From Nitrosomonas sp. Nm51 (lineage in GTDB: Bacteria; Pseudomonadota; Gammaproteobacteria; Burkholderiales; Nitrosomonadaceae), in the NCBI RefSeq assembly GCF_900111165.1, contig NZ_FOGH01000023.1, positions 1-43,696 of the forward strand: DNA of 43,696 bases, given 5' to 3'. The notes under the pieces were generated by a model. The model was not told the DNA's origin. It worked only from the letters and a program-made list of their open reading frames with translations, and ran no database searches. Shown one piece after another: positions 27,857 to 38,673 of the stretch. Numbering within the stretch: the stretch's first letter is position 1; each line of letters starts with the position of its first letter. The translations under genes were made by a program, and so were the position numbers.

Positions 27857-29872
27857 ATGGATGCATTCAAAGATTTTGAAAAGCCGGTATTTAAAAACAT
27901 GACCAGCGCAATACGGGCGTTGGCCATGGATGCCGTGCAAAAGGCCAATTCTGGCCATCCCGGTATGCCAATGGGTATGGCAGAAATCGCTGAGGTATTG
28001 TGGATACATCATTTTCGGCATAATCCTGAAAATCCAGCATGGTTTGATCGTGACCGTTTTGTGTTGTCAAATGGGCATGGTTCCATGCTGATTTATGCAC
28101 TGCTTCATTTGACAGGTTACGATCTGCCGATAGAAGAAATTAAAAAATTCCGTCAACTGCATTCCAAAACGCCGGGACATCCAGAATATGGCTATACGCC
28201 CGGTGTTGAAACAACAACGGGGCCGCTGGGGCAAGGTGTTACCAATGCAGTGGGCATGGCAATTGCTGAAAAAGTTTTGGCAACAGAATTTAATCGCCCG
28301 GGATTCGACATTGTCAACCACTATACTTATGCTTTTCTTGGGGATGGCTGCCTGATGGAAGGTATTTCTCATGAAGCGTGCTCTCTGGCGGGCACTTTGG
28401 GCTTGGGCAAGCTAATATGCTTCTACGATGACAATGGAATATCAATTGACGGTCATGTAGAAGGTTGGTTTACAGACGATACACCTAAACGGTTTGAATC
28501 TTACGGTTGGCATGTGGTGCCTAATGTAAACGGACATGACCCGGTTGCCATCGAAGCGGCGATTGAGGCGGCAAAACAAATCAATGATAAACCCACCATG
28601 ATATGCTGCAAGACCGTCATTGGTCATGGCTCTCCAAATCTGGCAAATACACATTCTGTGCATGGCGCTGCGCTGGGCGAGGCTGAAATTGAGGCCACGC
28701 GACCCCATATCGGTTGGCATCATCCGCCTTTTGAAATTCCGGATGAGATCTATAGTGAGTGGGATGCGCGGAAGAAAGGCAAGCAGTTGGAGAAGGACTG
28801 GAATCAGAAATTAGAGGGATATGCCAACAAGTATCCGTCTGAAGCGGCTGAGTTCAAGCGCCGCATGGTTGGCGAATTGCCAAGTAATTGGACAAGCCAT
28901 GTTGAAGCTGTGATTAATGAAGTCAATGGCAAAGCGGAAACTATTGCTAGCCGTAAAGCTTCGCAAAATGCGATCGAAGGACTGGCGCCAGTATTGCCTG
29001 AACTCATTGGTGGATCAGCAGATTTGGCCGGTTCTAATTTGACATTATGGTCGGGATCAAAAGCTGTGAGCCGTGAAACGGGTGGAAATTATATCTATTA
29101 TGGTGTACGTGAATTTGGTATGAGCGCTATCATGAATGGGTTGTCATTGCATGGCGGTTTGATTCCTTACGGCGCGACCTTCCTGATGTTTTCGGAATAT
29201 GCGCGTAATGCACTGCGTATGGCTGCGCTGATGAAAATTCGTAATTTGTTTATATTTACGCACGATTCTATCGGTCTCGGTGAAGATGGTCCGACGCATC
29301 AGCCAGTAGAACAAGCCGCAACATTACGCCTGATCCCGAATATGGATGTATGGCGACCTTGCGATACCGTTGAGTCAACTGTCGCGTGGGCGCGCTCGAT
29401 AGAACGGACAACCGGTCCGTCCACATTGATTTTCAGTCGGCAGAATTTGCCGTTTCAGAAACGGGATGCAGCGACGCTCAAAATGATAGATAAAGGTGGT
29501 TATATCTTGTCTGAAGCCGGAAACGGACAGCCGCAGGTGGTTTTGATTGCAACAGGCTCCGAAGTCAATCTGGCGGTACAGGCGCAAGCGGCGTTGGCAA
29601 AAGAAAATATACAGGCAAGAGTGGTTTCCATGCCATGCACGCAACTATATGATCGCCAGGATCAGGCCTATCGGGAAAGCGTGTTGCCACGCGGTGTAGT
29701 CAGGGTTGCAATTGAAGCGGGTGTAACGGATTATTGGCGTAAATATGTGGGACTGGAAGGCGGCGTTGTTGGTATCGATACCTTTGGTGAGTCGGCCCCG
29801 GCAAATGTGCTGTTCGAGCATTTTGGATTTACTGTTGCAAATGTGGTTAAAACAGTTAAGGATGTGTTTTAA
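27857..29872 (+). CDS. tkt: Transketolase
   Basis: A 671-residue thiamine-diphosphate enzyme moving two-carbon units between sugar phosphates; it serves both the Calvin cycle and the pentose phosphate pathway. Motifs: [19 protein letters not shown] at the N-terminus, [16 protein letters not shown], the ThDP motif [18 protein letters not shown]...DDN, and in the pyrimidine domain [10 protein letters not shown] and [20 protein letters not shown]. The C-terminal domain is complete. It heads a same-strand block tkt-gap-pgk-pyk-fba, an arrangement typical of autotrophic betaproteobacteria, where it may be named cbbT. The start has a good GGGAG ribosome binding site. Confidence 0.98.
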   Translation: MDAFKDFEKPVFKNMTSAIRALAMDAVQKANSGHPGMPMGMAEIAEVLWIHHFRHNPENPAWFDRDRFVLSNGHGSMLIYALLHLTGYDLPIEEIKKFRQLHSKTPGHPEYGYTPGVETTTGPLGQGVTNAVGMAIAEKVLATEFNRPGFDIVNHYTYAFLGDGCLMEGISHEACSLAGTLGLGKLICFYDDNGISIDGHVEGWFTDDTPKRFESYGWHVVPNVNGHDPVAIEAAIEAAKQINDKPTMICCKTVIGHGSPNLANTHSVHGAALGEAEIEATRPHIGWHHPPFEIPDEIYSEWDARKKGKQLEKDWNQKLEGYANKYPSEAAEFKRRMVGELPSNWTSHVEAVINEVNGKAETIASRKASQNAIEGLAPVLPELIGGSADLAGSNLTLWSGSKAVSRETGGNYIYYGVREFGMSAIMNGLSLHGGLIPYGATFLMFSEYARNALRMAALMKIRNLFIFTHDSIGLGEDGPTHQPVEQAATLRLIPNMDVWRPCDTVESTVAWARSIERTTGPSTLIFSRQNLPFQKRDAATLKMIDKGGYILSEAGNGQPQVVLIATGSEVNLAVQAQAALAKENIQARVVSMPCTQLYDRQDQAYRESVLPRGVVRVAIEAGVTDYWRKYVGLEGGVVGIDTFGESAPANVLFEHFGFTVANVVKTVKDVF

Positions 29873-29919
29873 CAGCATTTGAAAAGCGCGGTATTCAAGC
29901 GGAAAGGATTTTTATTTAA

Positions 29920-30933
<1,014 letters not shown>

Positions 30934-31046
30934 AGATTAAAATGGTTTGACATGGCAGAATATAGGAAACAATCCATGGTACTTAATGAATATTAAGTCA
31001 ATTGTTGACTGTTATCTGCCAAAGAATTTTTTAGTGATGAATCCAT

Positions 31047-31076
31047 AATAAAGGGTAGCAGAAGCTATCCTTTATT
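31047..31076 (+). terminator. Hairpin between gap and pgk
   Basis: A 13-bp stem with one G-U pair: arms 31047-31059 and 31064-31076 around AGAA, followed by CATTTTAAG. It sits 30 bases before pgk and could attenuate readthrough from gap into pgk or stabilise the gap message end. Confidence 0.5.
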
Positions 31077-31106
31077 CATTTTAAGATAAATCAGGAGTAG
31101 TCTGCT

Positions 31107-32285
31107 GTGTCTGTTATTAAACTTGTAGACCTTGAACTCAAGGGAAAACGTGTTTTTATTCGCTCCGATCTGAATGTGCCTGTCAAAGATGGTAAAGTAA
31201 CATCGGATGCGCGAATTGCTGCCTCAATGGCGACGATTAATTTTTGCCTGAATGCCGGCGCGAGAGTAATGGTAACGTCTCATTTGGGGCGTCCGGAAGA
31301 GGGAGAATGGACAGAGGAAAACTCACTGAAGCCTGTTGCCGATGATATTTCCGCCCGATTAAATAAATCGGTTCGATTAATAAAAGACTGGGTAGATGGC
31401 GGTTTTGAAGTTGCCGAAGGCGAGTTGATTGTATTGGAGAATTGCCGCATCAATAAGGGTGAAAAGAAAAATTTGGAAGAAACGGCACGGAAATATGCAA
31501 GTTTGTGTGATATTTTCGTCATGGATGCATTTGGGACCGCGCATCGTGCGCAGGCCTCAACGCATGGTATAGCGCAGTATGCGCCAATCGCCTGTGCAGG
31601 GATTTTATTGACTGGAGAGCTGGAGGCGTTGACAAAAGCGTTGCACGAGCCGGCAAGGCCTATGGTGGCGATCGTGGGTGGATCGAAAGTATCTACAAAG
31701 CTGACCGTGCTGGAATCATTGTCGGAAAAAGTTGATCAATTGGTTGTTGGCGGCGGTATAGCGAATACATTTCTAAAAGCGACCGGAAAAAATATTGGGA
31801 AATCATTATGTGAGGATGACCTTATCCCAACAGCAAAATCGCTCATGGACAAAATGAGAAAACGAAGCGCATCTATTCCCATCGCAGTCGATGTGGTAGT
31901 TGGAAAAAAATTTGATGCCGGCGAGTCTGCCATCTTGAAGGATGCAGAGGCCGTTGCAGATGATGATATGATCTTTGATATCGGCCCTAAAAGCGCGCAA
32001 GCGCTAGCAGATATTATTATGAAAGCGGGTACTGTGGTCTGGAATGGCCCAGTAGGCGTTTTCGAGTTTGATCAATTTGGTGCAGGCACTGAGAAAATTG
32101 CGCGGGCCATAGCTGATACGAATGCATTTACACTAGCGGGTGGCGGCGATACGATAGCGGCAATTCAAAAATACAATATCTATGACAAAATATCATATAT
32201 ATCAACAGCTGGAGGTGCGTTTCTAGAGTTTTTGGAAGGCAAAAAACTGCCTGCAGTTGAAATACTTGAGAAGCGCGCCAGTTAA
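31107..32285 (+). CDS. pgk: Phosphoglycerate kinase
   Basis: A 392-residue two-domain kinase interconverting 1,3-bisphosphoglycerate + ADP and 3-phosphoglycerate + ATP. Substrate-site segment [59 protein letters not shown], and the nucleotide domain with [35 protein letters not shown] and GGGDTIAAI. The start is GTG 31107 with AGGAG nine bases upstream. pyk follows within 20 bases. Confidence 0.98.
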   Translation: MSVIKLVDLELKGKRVFIRSDLNVPVKDGKVTSDARIAASMATINFCLNAGARVMVTSHLGRPEEGEWTEENSLKPVADDISARLNKSVRLIKDWVDGGFEVAEGELIVLENCRINKGEKKNLEETARKYASLCDIFVMDAFGTAHRAQASTHGIAQYAPIACAGILLTGELEALTKALHEPARPMVAIVGGSKVSTKLTVLESLSEKVDQLVVGGGIANTFLKATGKNIGKSLCEDDLIPTAKSLMDKMRKRSASIPIAVDVVVGKKFDAGESAILKDAEAVADDDMIFDIGPKSAQALADIIMKAGTVVWNGPVGVFEFDQFGAGTEKIARAIADTNAFTLAGGGDTIAAIQKYNIYDKISYISTAGGAFLEFLEGKKLPAVEILEKRAS

Positions 32286-32304
32286 TTTTTAAACAAACAG
32301 TGTA

Positions 32305-33768
32305 ATGATTCGCAGAACAAAAATTGTTGCCACTCTTGGTCCTGCGAGCTGTGTGAATCCGAAAGTGCTCGAACGCATGATACAAGCTGGCGTAGATGTG
32401 GTTCGGATCAATTTTTCACATGGAACGCGAGAGCAACATTTGAAACATGCAGAGATGACGCACTCAATTGCTCAATCTTTGGGCAGTACTGTGGGAGTGC
32501 TGGCTGATCTGCAAGGCCCGAAAATACGTATTGGTGAATTTGAGCAAAGCAGAATTAAACTGAAAGTCGGCGATCCGTTTATACTGGATGCTGCCTGTAT
32601 TCTGGGTAATCAGGAAAGGGTCGGTCTTGATTATAAGGAATTACCTAATGATTTAGAGGCCGGCGCAACATTGTTGCTGGATGACGGGCGTATTATTCTA
32701 AATGTCACCAAGGTCAAGGGTGACCAGATTTTTTGCCTTGTTGAACAGGGTGGTGTGCTGTCCAATAATAAAGGAATTAATCGCAAGGGTGGTGGGCTAG
32801 GTGCACCTGCATTGACAGCCAAAGATTTGGAAGACATTAAAATTGCTGTCGAAATGAAGGCTGATTATCTGGCGGTTTCTTTTGTGCGATCAGGTGATGA
32901 TATAAGAAATGCCCGAGAAATGATGCTCGCGGCAGGTGGAAAAAGCCTCATCATGGCAAAAATAGAGCGTTCAGAAGCGATTCTGGCGTTAGAAGACATC
33001 ATTGATGCATCCGACGCGATTATGGTTGCAAGAGGGGATCTGGCAGTGGAAGTCGGGGATGCTGCAGTACCCGCGCTCCAGAAGAAAATGATACGTGCTG
33101 CTCGCGGCAATAATAAAATCGTTGTAACGGCAACGCAAATGATGGAGTCGATGATAACCAGCCCGATTCCGACACGCGCAGAAGTTTCTGACGTGGCAAA
33201 TGCAGTGCTGGATGGAACAGATGCCGTCATGCTGTCGGCTGAGTCGGCTGCGGGAGAATATCCCATTGAATCTGTGGCGGCAATGGCGCGGGTGTGCCTC
33301 GAAGCGGAAAAAGAATACCTTGTAAATATTGACAGACGTCAGCCGGTCAGGCCGCCTGTTTCGATTGAAGAAGCGATTGCAAGGGCAACGATGTTTACGG
33401 CAACCGGCTTAAAGATTCGGGCCATTGCTGCATTGACGCAAAGCGGTGAGACTGCGTTACTCATGTCCCGAAGAAGCTCTAAGGTACCCATTGTTGCGCT
33501 GAGTCCGCACGAAAGTACACGCCGGAAGGTGACACTATTCAGAGGCGTTTATCCAGTCGAGTTTGGTGATGGACTGAATGACCCCGAAGAAATTCTCGAG
33601 CTTGCGGAAAAAGAATTGTTTAGCCGAGGTATTGTACGTAATGGGGATATTATGGTTATGACCATTGGTGAACCTATCGGTAAAGCAGGTGGAACCAATA
33701 CGATGAAAATAATCAAAGTAGGTGAAAACATTATAAAAGAAGAAGACACGATCTTGGAGAATGCATAG
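32305..33768 (+). CDS. pyk: Pyruvate kinase
   Basis: A 487-residue enzyme converting phosphoenolpyruvate + ADP to pyruvate + ATP. N-terminal RRTKIVATLGPAS, VVRINFSHG, DLQGPKIRIGEF, the active-site Lys region IMAKIERSEAILALEDI, MVARGDLAVEVG and TATQMMESMITSP-IPTRAEVSDVANAVLDGTDAVMLSAE. The C-terminal allosteric domain is complete. The sequence around the effector site does not let me assign fructose-bisphosphate or AMP control. Sits between pgk and fba. Confidence 0.98.
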   Translation: MIRRTKIVATLGPASCVNPKVLERMIQAGVDVVRINFSHGTREQHLKHAEMTHSIAQSLGSTVGVLADLQGPKIRIGEFEQSRIKLKVGDPFILDAACILGNQERVGLDYKELPNDLEAGATLLLDDGRIILNVTKVKGDQIFCLVEQGGVLSNNKGINRKGGGLGAPALTAKDLEDIKIAVEMKADYLAVSFVRSGDDIRNAREMMLAAGGKSLIMAKIERSEAILALEDIIDASDAIMVARGDLAVEVGDAAVPALQKKMIRAARGNNKIVVTATQMMESMITSPIPTRAEVSDVANAVLDGTDAVMLSAESAAGEYPIESVAAMARVCLEAEKEYLVNIDRRQPVRPPVSIEEAIARATMFTATGLKIRAIAALTQSGETALLMSRRSSKVPIVALSPHESTRRKVTLFRGVYPVEFGDGLNDPEEILELAEKELFSRGIVRNGDIMVMTIGEPIGKAGGTNTMKIIKVGENIIKEEDTILENA

Positions 33769-33870
33769 TGATGCAACTTTTATGCATGCCCGGTAATTTT
33801 GTCGAATATAAAGTATTAATATACTGACCGAATCATTAACATATCTTTAAATCTTGTGAAGGAGAGATAA

Positions 33871-34935
33871 ATGGCACTTGTATCATTAAGACAACTATTG
33901 GATCATGCGGCTGAGAACGATTATGGGTTGCCCGCATTCAACGTCAATAACCTCGAGCAAATCCATGCCATTATGCAGGCGGCTGATGAATGCAATAGCC
34001 CGGTGATCATGCAGGGTTCAGCCGGCGCAAGAAAATATGCAGGTGAGCCTTTCTTACGTCATTTGATTGCGGCGGCAGTGGAGGCGTATCCGCATATTCC
34101 AATCGTGATGCATCAGGATCACGGTGCGTCTCCTTCCGTTTGCATTAATGCTATCCGCAGCGGATTCTCAAGTGTCATGATGGACGGTTCTCTGGAAGCT
34201 GATGCGAAAACACCAGCATCCTATGAATATAATGTCAATGTTACGTCTGAGGTCGTAGGCATAGCACACTCGGTGGGTGTCTCTGTTGAAGGTGAATTGG
34301 GTTGTCTGGGGTCCCTGGAATCCGGTATGGGTGAAGCAGAGGACGGTCATGGTGCTGAAGGTAAACTGTCGCACGATCAGTTGCTGACCGACCCTGAAGA
34401 GGCCGCCGACTTTGTTAAGAAAACAGGTGTGGATGCGTTGGCAATTGCAATCGGTACCTCGCATGGTGCCTACAAATTTACCCGTAAACCAACGGGTGAT
34501 ATTCTGGCAATCAAGCGTATTAAAGAAATTCATCAGCGTATTCCCAATACCCACTTAGTTATGCATGGTTCGAGTTCCGTGCCGCAGGACTGGCTGGAAA
34601 TTATCCGGCAGTATGGCGGTGACATAAAAGAAACTTATGGCGTGCCAGTTGAGGAAATCCAGGAAGGAATCAAAAATGGCGTGCGCAAAGTCAATATTGA
34701 TACCGATATTCGCTTGGCCATGACAGGTGCAATTCGACGTCATCTGAACCAGGATAAAAGTAATTTTGATCCGCGCAAGTTTTTAAAGGAAGCGACAGCT
34801 GCGGCCAAAGAAATTTGTAAAGCCCGTTTCGAAGCATTTGGCTGCGCTGGGCAGGCAAGCAAGATCAAAGCTGTCAAACTCGATGATATGGCGGCACGTT
34901 ATTCTAAGGGCGAACTCGATCCGGTTGTGAAGTAA
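33871..34935 (+). CDS. fba: Class II fructose-bisphosphate aldolase
   Basis: A 354-residue metal-dependent aldolase that makes or cleaves fructose-1,6-bisphosphate and, in Calvin-cycle bacteria, also sedoheptulose-1,7-bisphosphate. The zinc and substrate motifs are visible: [68 protein letters not shown] and [13 protein letters not shown]. The CbbA-type length and insert pattern fit autotrophic proteobacteria. A GAAGGAGAG ribosome binding site precedes the ATG. It closes the tkt-gap-pgk-pyk-fba block, and its product side connects to the pfp step. Confidence 0.97.
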   Translation: MALVSLRQLLDHAAENDYGLPAFNVNNLEQIHAIMQAADECNSPVIMQGSAGARKYAGEPFLRHLIAAAVEAYPHIPIVMHQDHGASPSVCINAIRSGFSSVMMDGSLEADAKTPASYEYNVNVTSEVVGIAHSVGVSVEGELGCLGSLESGMGEAEDGHGAEGKLSHDQLLTDPEEAADFVKKTGVDALAIAIGTSHGAYKFTRKPTGDILAIKRIKEIHQRIPNTHLVMHGSSSVPQDWLEIIRQYGGDIKETYGVPVEEIQEGIKNGVRKVNIDTDIRLAMTGAIRRHLNQDKSNFDPRKFLKEATAAAKEICKARFEAFGCAGQASKIKAVKLDDMAARYSKGELDPVVK

Positions 34936-34973
34936 CGCAGTAATAAGACAGCGATAAATTTATAAATAATACA

Positions 34974-35015
34974 TCTAAATTTTTGCCTTATTGCTTATTA
35001 AGGCGAAAATTTAGA
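34974..35015 (+). terminator. Hairpin after fba
   Basis: A 17-bp stem with one G-U wobble: arms 34974-34990 and 34999-35015, eight-base loop, about 40 bases after the fba stop. The outer half is AT-rich (TCTAAATTTT/AAAATTTAGA). No T tract follows on the plus strand beyond the stem, so termination may be partial. Confidence 0.6.
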
Positions 35016-35035
35016 ATCATTAATAGGAGATATGT

Positions 35036-35253
35036 AAACCCTCCGCCTTTAGGCGGATACTTGTGAAAACCTTCTCCCCTTGGGGAAAAAGTTTGGATGA
35101 GGGGAAGCGGCATAGCCGCTAGGGTAGATGTGGTTGTGTTCATAGACGCCTACTCTAGTTCTCGCCTTTAAGCGGACGGTCGGCCAAATGGCCGACTAAT
35201 CCGGCTTTTAGCCGTAACCTGAAGCCACCGGCTTTAGCCGGTGGAGTATTCAC
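35036..35253 (+). mobile_element. Palindrome cluster resembling a non-autonomous IS200/IS605-type element
   Basis: About 220 bases without a gene but packed with short hairpins: TCCGCC-TTTA-GGCGGA (35042-35057), a 12-bp stem with two C-A mismatches (35068-35093), AGCGGC-ATA-GCCGCT (35106-35120), GTCGGCCA-AA-TGGCCGAC (35179-35196), CGGCT-TTT-AGCCG (35202-35214) and CCACCGGC-TTTA-GCCGGTGG (35225-35244), followed by AGTATTCAC. A hairpin at each end and a terminal TTCAC resemble the ends of IS200/IS605 elements and the 3' part of TnpB guide RNAs. No tnpA or tnpB frame is present. The boundaries are approximate and the assignment rests on resemblance. Confidence 0.4.
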
Positions 35254-35274
35254 ATGAATAACGGAGAGTCGGGT

Positions 35275-35946
35275 TTATGTGCCTGATTCTCCGCTTTGAT
35301 GTTTGGAGCCTGGTTTCTGTAAAAGTAACGCGTAGCCACGCATCGCTTTGTTTTTATTATCCGGAATAAGCGGACAGGGACTGTTTTTTTGCAGTGCTTT
35401 TGAAAATTGGAATAATTGCGTAATATTGCCAGACTTCAATTCTAGCTCTATCTCACAAATTGACTCTGAAATATCCGTATGCAGCCGTTTGGTAATGATT
35501 CGCCCTTCATCGATACAAAGTTCGAGTCTGAAGCCCTTCGCAGGTTTAAGCAAGTAAACAGTCCGAATAAAATCAGTTGCAAAAACAGGCCGCAGCAACT
35601 GACGGAGCGTTCGATCAGAAAAAAAATACCTGAGTTTTTGGTTGGATAGTTTTGAGAAATCGGGCCTGTCACCGGAAATCGTATATTCGCATTCATGGTG
35701 TTGATGCAAACCATCGTGAATCGTTCCGCCACTTTTAATCGTCTGAGTCCAGTGCTCGTCTGTTTTGCGTAGTCTGAGTGCGATACGGTTTTTCTTCAAT
35801 ATAAAATCAGGTGTATCGTAATATACACTGTATAGATTCTGCTGAATTGGTTTCGTAGAGCTGAATATTTTTAAGAACGGTAGCTGTTTGATTTGTACTG
35901 CAAATTGTTGTGGAAAACGCAGCTTTAATTCGATCTCTGTGGGCAC
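35275..35946 (-). CDS. CYTH-domain protein, probable inorganic triphosphatase
   Basis: A 223-residue protein of the CYTH (triphosphate tunnel metalloenzyme) superfamily. The signature EIELKLRF is at residues 4-11, followed by YYDTPDFILKKNRIALRLRK, WTQTIKSGG and a later LELCIDEG and CEIELELKSGN, which together would form the tunnel of acidic and basic residues for metal and triphosphate. It resembles the N-terminal part of YgiF-type proteins but lacks a CHAD domain. Tripolyphosphate hydrolysis is the likely activity; thiamine-triphosphate or adenylate cyclase activity cannot be excluded. It is 18 bases downstream of yggX on the minus strand and ends just beside the palindrome cluster. Confidence 0.85.
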   Translation of the reverse strand: MPTEIELKLRFPQQFAVQIKQLPFLKIFSSTKPIQQNLYSVYYDTPDFILKKNRIALRLRKTDEHWTQTIKSGGTIHDGLHQHHECEYTISGDRPDFSKLSNQKLRYFFSDRTLRQLLRPVFATDFIRTVYLLKPAKGFRLELCIDEGRIITKRLHTDISESICEIELELKSGNITQLFQFSKALQKNSPCPLIPDNKNKAMRGYALLLQKPGSKHQSGESGT

Positions 35947-35964
35947 GTCACAAGTACAGTTGTT

Positions 35965-36237
35965 TTAATTTTCTGGTGAAACATAACCTTCAGGCTGCTC
36001 GATGCCATGACCGAAAAAATGCGCTTCCATTTGTTCGGCCAGATATTGGCGAGCTTTACTGTCAGAAAGATTGAGACGATTTTCATTAATTAACATGGTT
36101 TGAAGCTTGACCCATTCGTTCCAGGCTTCTTTTGAGATATGTTCAAAAATGCGTTTGCCTAATTCGCCGGGGTATGGCTGAAAATCCAGTCCTTCAGCTT
36201 CATGTCCTAATTTGATGCAATGAATCTTTCTTGCCAT
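35965..36237 (-). CDS. yggX: Probable Fe(2+)-trafficking protein YggX
   Basis: A 90-residue small protein linked in enterobacteria to iron handling and protection of Fe-S clusters from oxidative damage. [18 protein letters not shown] carries the conserved N-terminal Cys; [22 protein letters not shown] and the [16 protein letters not shown] segment are family hallmarks, as is the FFGHG near the end. The start at ATG 36237 gives the usual 90-91 residues, with GAGG about ten bases upstream; a TTG two codons earlier is possible. It lies between argA and the CYTH gene. Confidence 0.95.
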   Translation of the reverse strand: MARKIHCIKLGHEAEGLDFQPYPGELGKRIFEHISKEAWNEWVKLQTMLINENRLNLSDSKARQYLAEQMEAHFFGHGIEQPEGYVSPEN

Positions 36238-36332
36238 TTGCAATAAACCTCGTATCGTGAAATTATAAATCCGTAATTATGGCGATTCGGTCAGCCAGAG
36301 TAAACATCAGCCGATCCAAACCGGTTCTTACG

Positions 36333-37679
36333 CTATGCCTTGAGGAGTTTTATGAACACCTTGGACTTACGTTTATAGTTATACAAATCTTGCTTGAGTT
36401 TGGGTAGTTTATCCAGTGTTGTCTCTCGAAACGCATGCTCAATAAACCAATGCGTCGCATGTGTGGTTAACACGAATAGCTTGTCGTGTCCCTGTGATAA
36501 AGTGATTTCTTCGACTGATTTTAACAGCCGGTTGCCGTAGCCAAGATTACGATAAGAGGGATGAACGGCCAAGCATGCCAATTCACATATTTGATCCTGA
36601 GGAAACGGATACAACGCAGCGCAGCCAATGATCATACCGTCATGCTCGAATACAATGAAACGGTTAATTTCAGTTTCGAGTAGTTCTCGGTTTCTTCGAA
36701 CCAGTATACCTTCGGTTTCAAGTGGTTCGATCAATTGTAAAACACTGCCAACATCGTCAATGCGTGCTTTACGGATTGATTCAAGTGATTCCCGGGAAAC
36801 CATGCAGCCAATGCCATAATGCGTGAATAATTCTTTCAAAATGGCGCCATCCGTGTGGCGGCTGACTAGATGCGTGCGTGTTACATTTCTTTCGCAGGCT
36901 TTTATAGCGCATGAAAGCAATTTTGTTATCTCTTCAGGTAAAACGGTTGAGGTGTTGACATCGTTCTGAAGTATTAACTTGCACTGCGCAACGGTCAATT
37001 CCCGGGGTAATGGTGATTTTTCATAATTTAGCAGCGTATCATCTTGGTCAAGCGAATCGAAGAGAAAAATTAGTTTCTCAGCGTGTAAGGCGCTGGCAAC
37101 TTCTGTTGCAACATTTTCCAGCGTCAGGTTGAAAATCTCACCTGTAGGTGAATAACCTAACGATGAAATTAATACGACATCGCCCAAACTCAGGCGGGCT
37201 TCGATGGCAGAAACATTGACTTTGCGTACTTTACCGGTATGCATGAAATCCACGCCATCGATAACGCCGAATGGGCAGGCGGTAATAAAGTTGCCGCTGG
37301 CTACTTGAATGGCAGCATTAGCCATAGGAGAATTCGGTAGTCCCATGGATAAAAGCGCTTCAATTTCAAGGTGTGTGCGTCCGATAGCTTCTTTTGCAAA
37401 CTGCAATGAGGTAACATCGGTAATGTCAATGCCCCTGGCTGAATTGATCTTAAGTTGGTTTTCGTTTAGGTGTTGGAGAATCTGCGGGCGGGCACCATGC
37501 ACTAATACTAGTCGAACACCAAGGCTGGCAAGCAAATTTATATCGTGAATAAAACTGACAAAATTTTCATCGGTGACCATTTTGCCACTGAAACCAATGA
37601 CGAAGACCTTTTCTCTGAATGTATGAATATAAGGGGCGACCGAACGAAACCATGCAACAAAATCTGCGGCAACTTTCAT
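36333..37679 (-). CDS. argA: Amino-acid N-acetyltransferase (N-acetylglutamate synthase)
   Basis: A 448-residue fusion-type ArgA catalysing the first step of arginine synthesis, acetyl-CoA + glutamate to N-acetylglutamate. An N-terminal amino-acid-kinase-like regulatory domain (about residues 15-285: FREKVFVIGFSGKMV, LVLVHGARPQI, NAAIQVASGNFITACPFG) is joined to a C-terminal GNAT acetyltransferase domain (about 300-445) with the acetyl-CoA loop YRNLGYGNRLLK. The kinase-like domain normally binds arginine for feedback inhibition. The start at ATG 37679 gives the family N-terminus; a TTG at 37700 is possible. No clear Shine-Dalgarno is present. Confidence 0.97.
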   Translation of the reverse strand: MKVAADFVAWFRSVAPYIHTFREKVFVIGFSGKMVTDENFVSFIHDINLLASLGVRLVLVHGARPQILQHLNENQLKINSARGIDITDVTSLQFAKEAIGRTHLEIEALLSMGLPNSPMANAAIQVASGNFITACPFGVIDGVDFMHTGKVRKVNVSAIEARLSLGDVVLISSLGYSPTGEIFNLTLENVATEVASALHAEKLIFLFDSLDQDDTLLNYEKSPLPRELTVAQCKLILQNDVNTSTVLPEEITKLLSCAIKACERNVTRTHLVSRHTDGAILKELFTHYGIGCMVSRESLESIRKARIDDVGSVLQLIEPLETEGILVRRNRELLETEINRFIVFEHDGMIIGCAALYPFPQDQICELACLAVHPSYRNLGYGNRLLKSVEEITLSQGHDKLFVLTTHATHWFIEHAFRETTLDKLPKLKQDLYNYKRKSKVFIKLLKA

Positions 37680-37758
37680 AGGAAACAGTTCTAAAGACAA
37701 TAAGGTTTTAAATTTAAATGGTCAGTCTTTGTGTAATATATATTGTTCAATAATGTAC

Positions 37759-38502
37759 TTAAAAATCGCCCCAGTGCATTTGTAGCGCGGCAATTGTTGC
37801 CAGTGCGGCTGTTTCCGTTCTCAATATCCGTTTCCCTAAACGTAAAGACAAAAAGCCCGCTTGTTGTAGAATAGCTGATTCTTCCGGGGTTAATCCGCCT
37901 TCCGGTCCTATGATTAATGTAAAACGTGAAGGCGGTTGTGATATTGGTAAATTTTTTGGACTGATACTCCCGGTAACCGAAAGCATAAAGTTTAAATGAT
38001 CTGGTTCGCAGTTTTTTTTCTGGCTGGCCCAGTCGATGAATGAAATCAAGGGAGAGATGGTCGGTATAAAATTTCTACCGCATTGCTCGCATGCCGAAAT
38101 AATTACACGCTGCCAGTGCCTTACCCGTTTCATTGCGCGCTCGTTGGTCAGTCGTACAACGCTGCGTGTGGTTGTAATTGGCCGGATACAGGTGACCCCT
38201 AGTTCAACGGATTTTTGTATAATCAAATCCATTTTTTCATTTGCACAAAGCGCTTGCACAAGTTCAATTGTGAGCAGCGATTCACGCTCAACCGCATTAA
38301 ATTTATCAATAATGACTGTTGTGAGACCTTTTCGGTCGTTTATAATGCGTCCCCAAAATTCTCCGCCTTTTCCGTTGAATAAAATAACGGAATCGCCTGT
38401 TTTTGTGCGCAGCACCCGGGTTGCATGATGTCCGACGGTTGATGCTAGCTTAATGGTTTGCCCTTCATGAATATCGCCGGCATGAAAAAAACGAGGTGGC
38501 AT
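37759..38502 (-). CDS. rsmE: 16S rRNA (uracil(1498)-N(3))-methyltransferase
   Basis: A 247-residue SPOUT-class methyltransferase that modifies U1498 in 16S rRNA. MPPRFFHAGDI at the start and HHATRVLRTKTGDSVILFNGKG form the N-terminal PUA-like domain. The knotted C-terminal domain shows LVQALCANEKMDLIIQKSVELG, TRSVVR, the Gly-rich IGPEGGLTPEE and LRLGKRILRTETAALATIAALQ. The start at ATG 38502 matches the family; a TTG at 38535 would add 11 residues that are not conserved. argA lies about 80 bases downstream. Confidence 0.97.
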   Translation of the reverse strand: MPPRFFHAGDIHEGQTIKLASTVGHHATRVLRTKTGDSVILFNGKGGEFWGRIINDRKGLTTVIIDKFNAVERESLLTIELVQALCANEKMDLIIQKSVELGVTCIRPITTTRSVVRLTNERAMKRVRHWQRVIISACEQCGRNFIPTISPLISFIDWASQKKNCEPDHLNFMLSVTGSISPKNLPISQPPSRFTLIIGPEGGLTPEESAILQQAGFLSLRLGKRILRTETAALATIAALQMHWGDF

Positions 38503-38673
38503 ACTCCAGATTAGTGCGTTAAGTGACAATGGCAATTTGCATACTCATGCTAATATATCATGATTGCTCATGGGATTTACTATGAGTTGTAGGGTGATCA
38601 GGTTATACAAGTAAATTGATGTATGACAGTTTGAATTGTCATTGCACGATAGATACAAAGGAGAATGATTGAC

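Noticed and set aside
35041..35250. CRISPR array
   Set aside because: The palindromes differ in sequence and spacing; there are no regularly repeated units with unique spacers and no cas genes.
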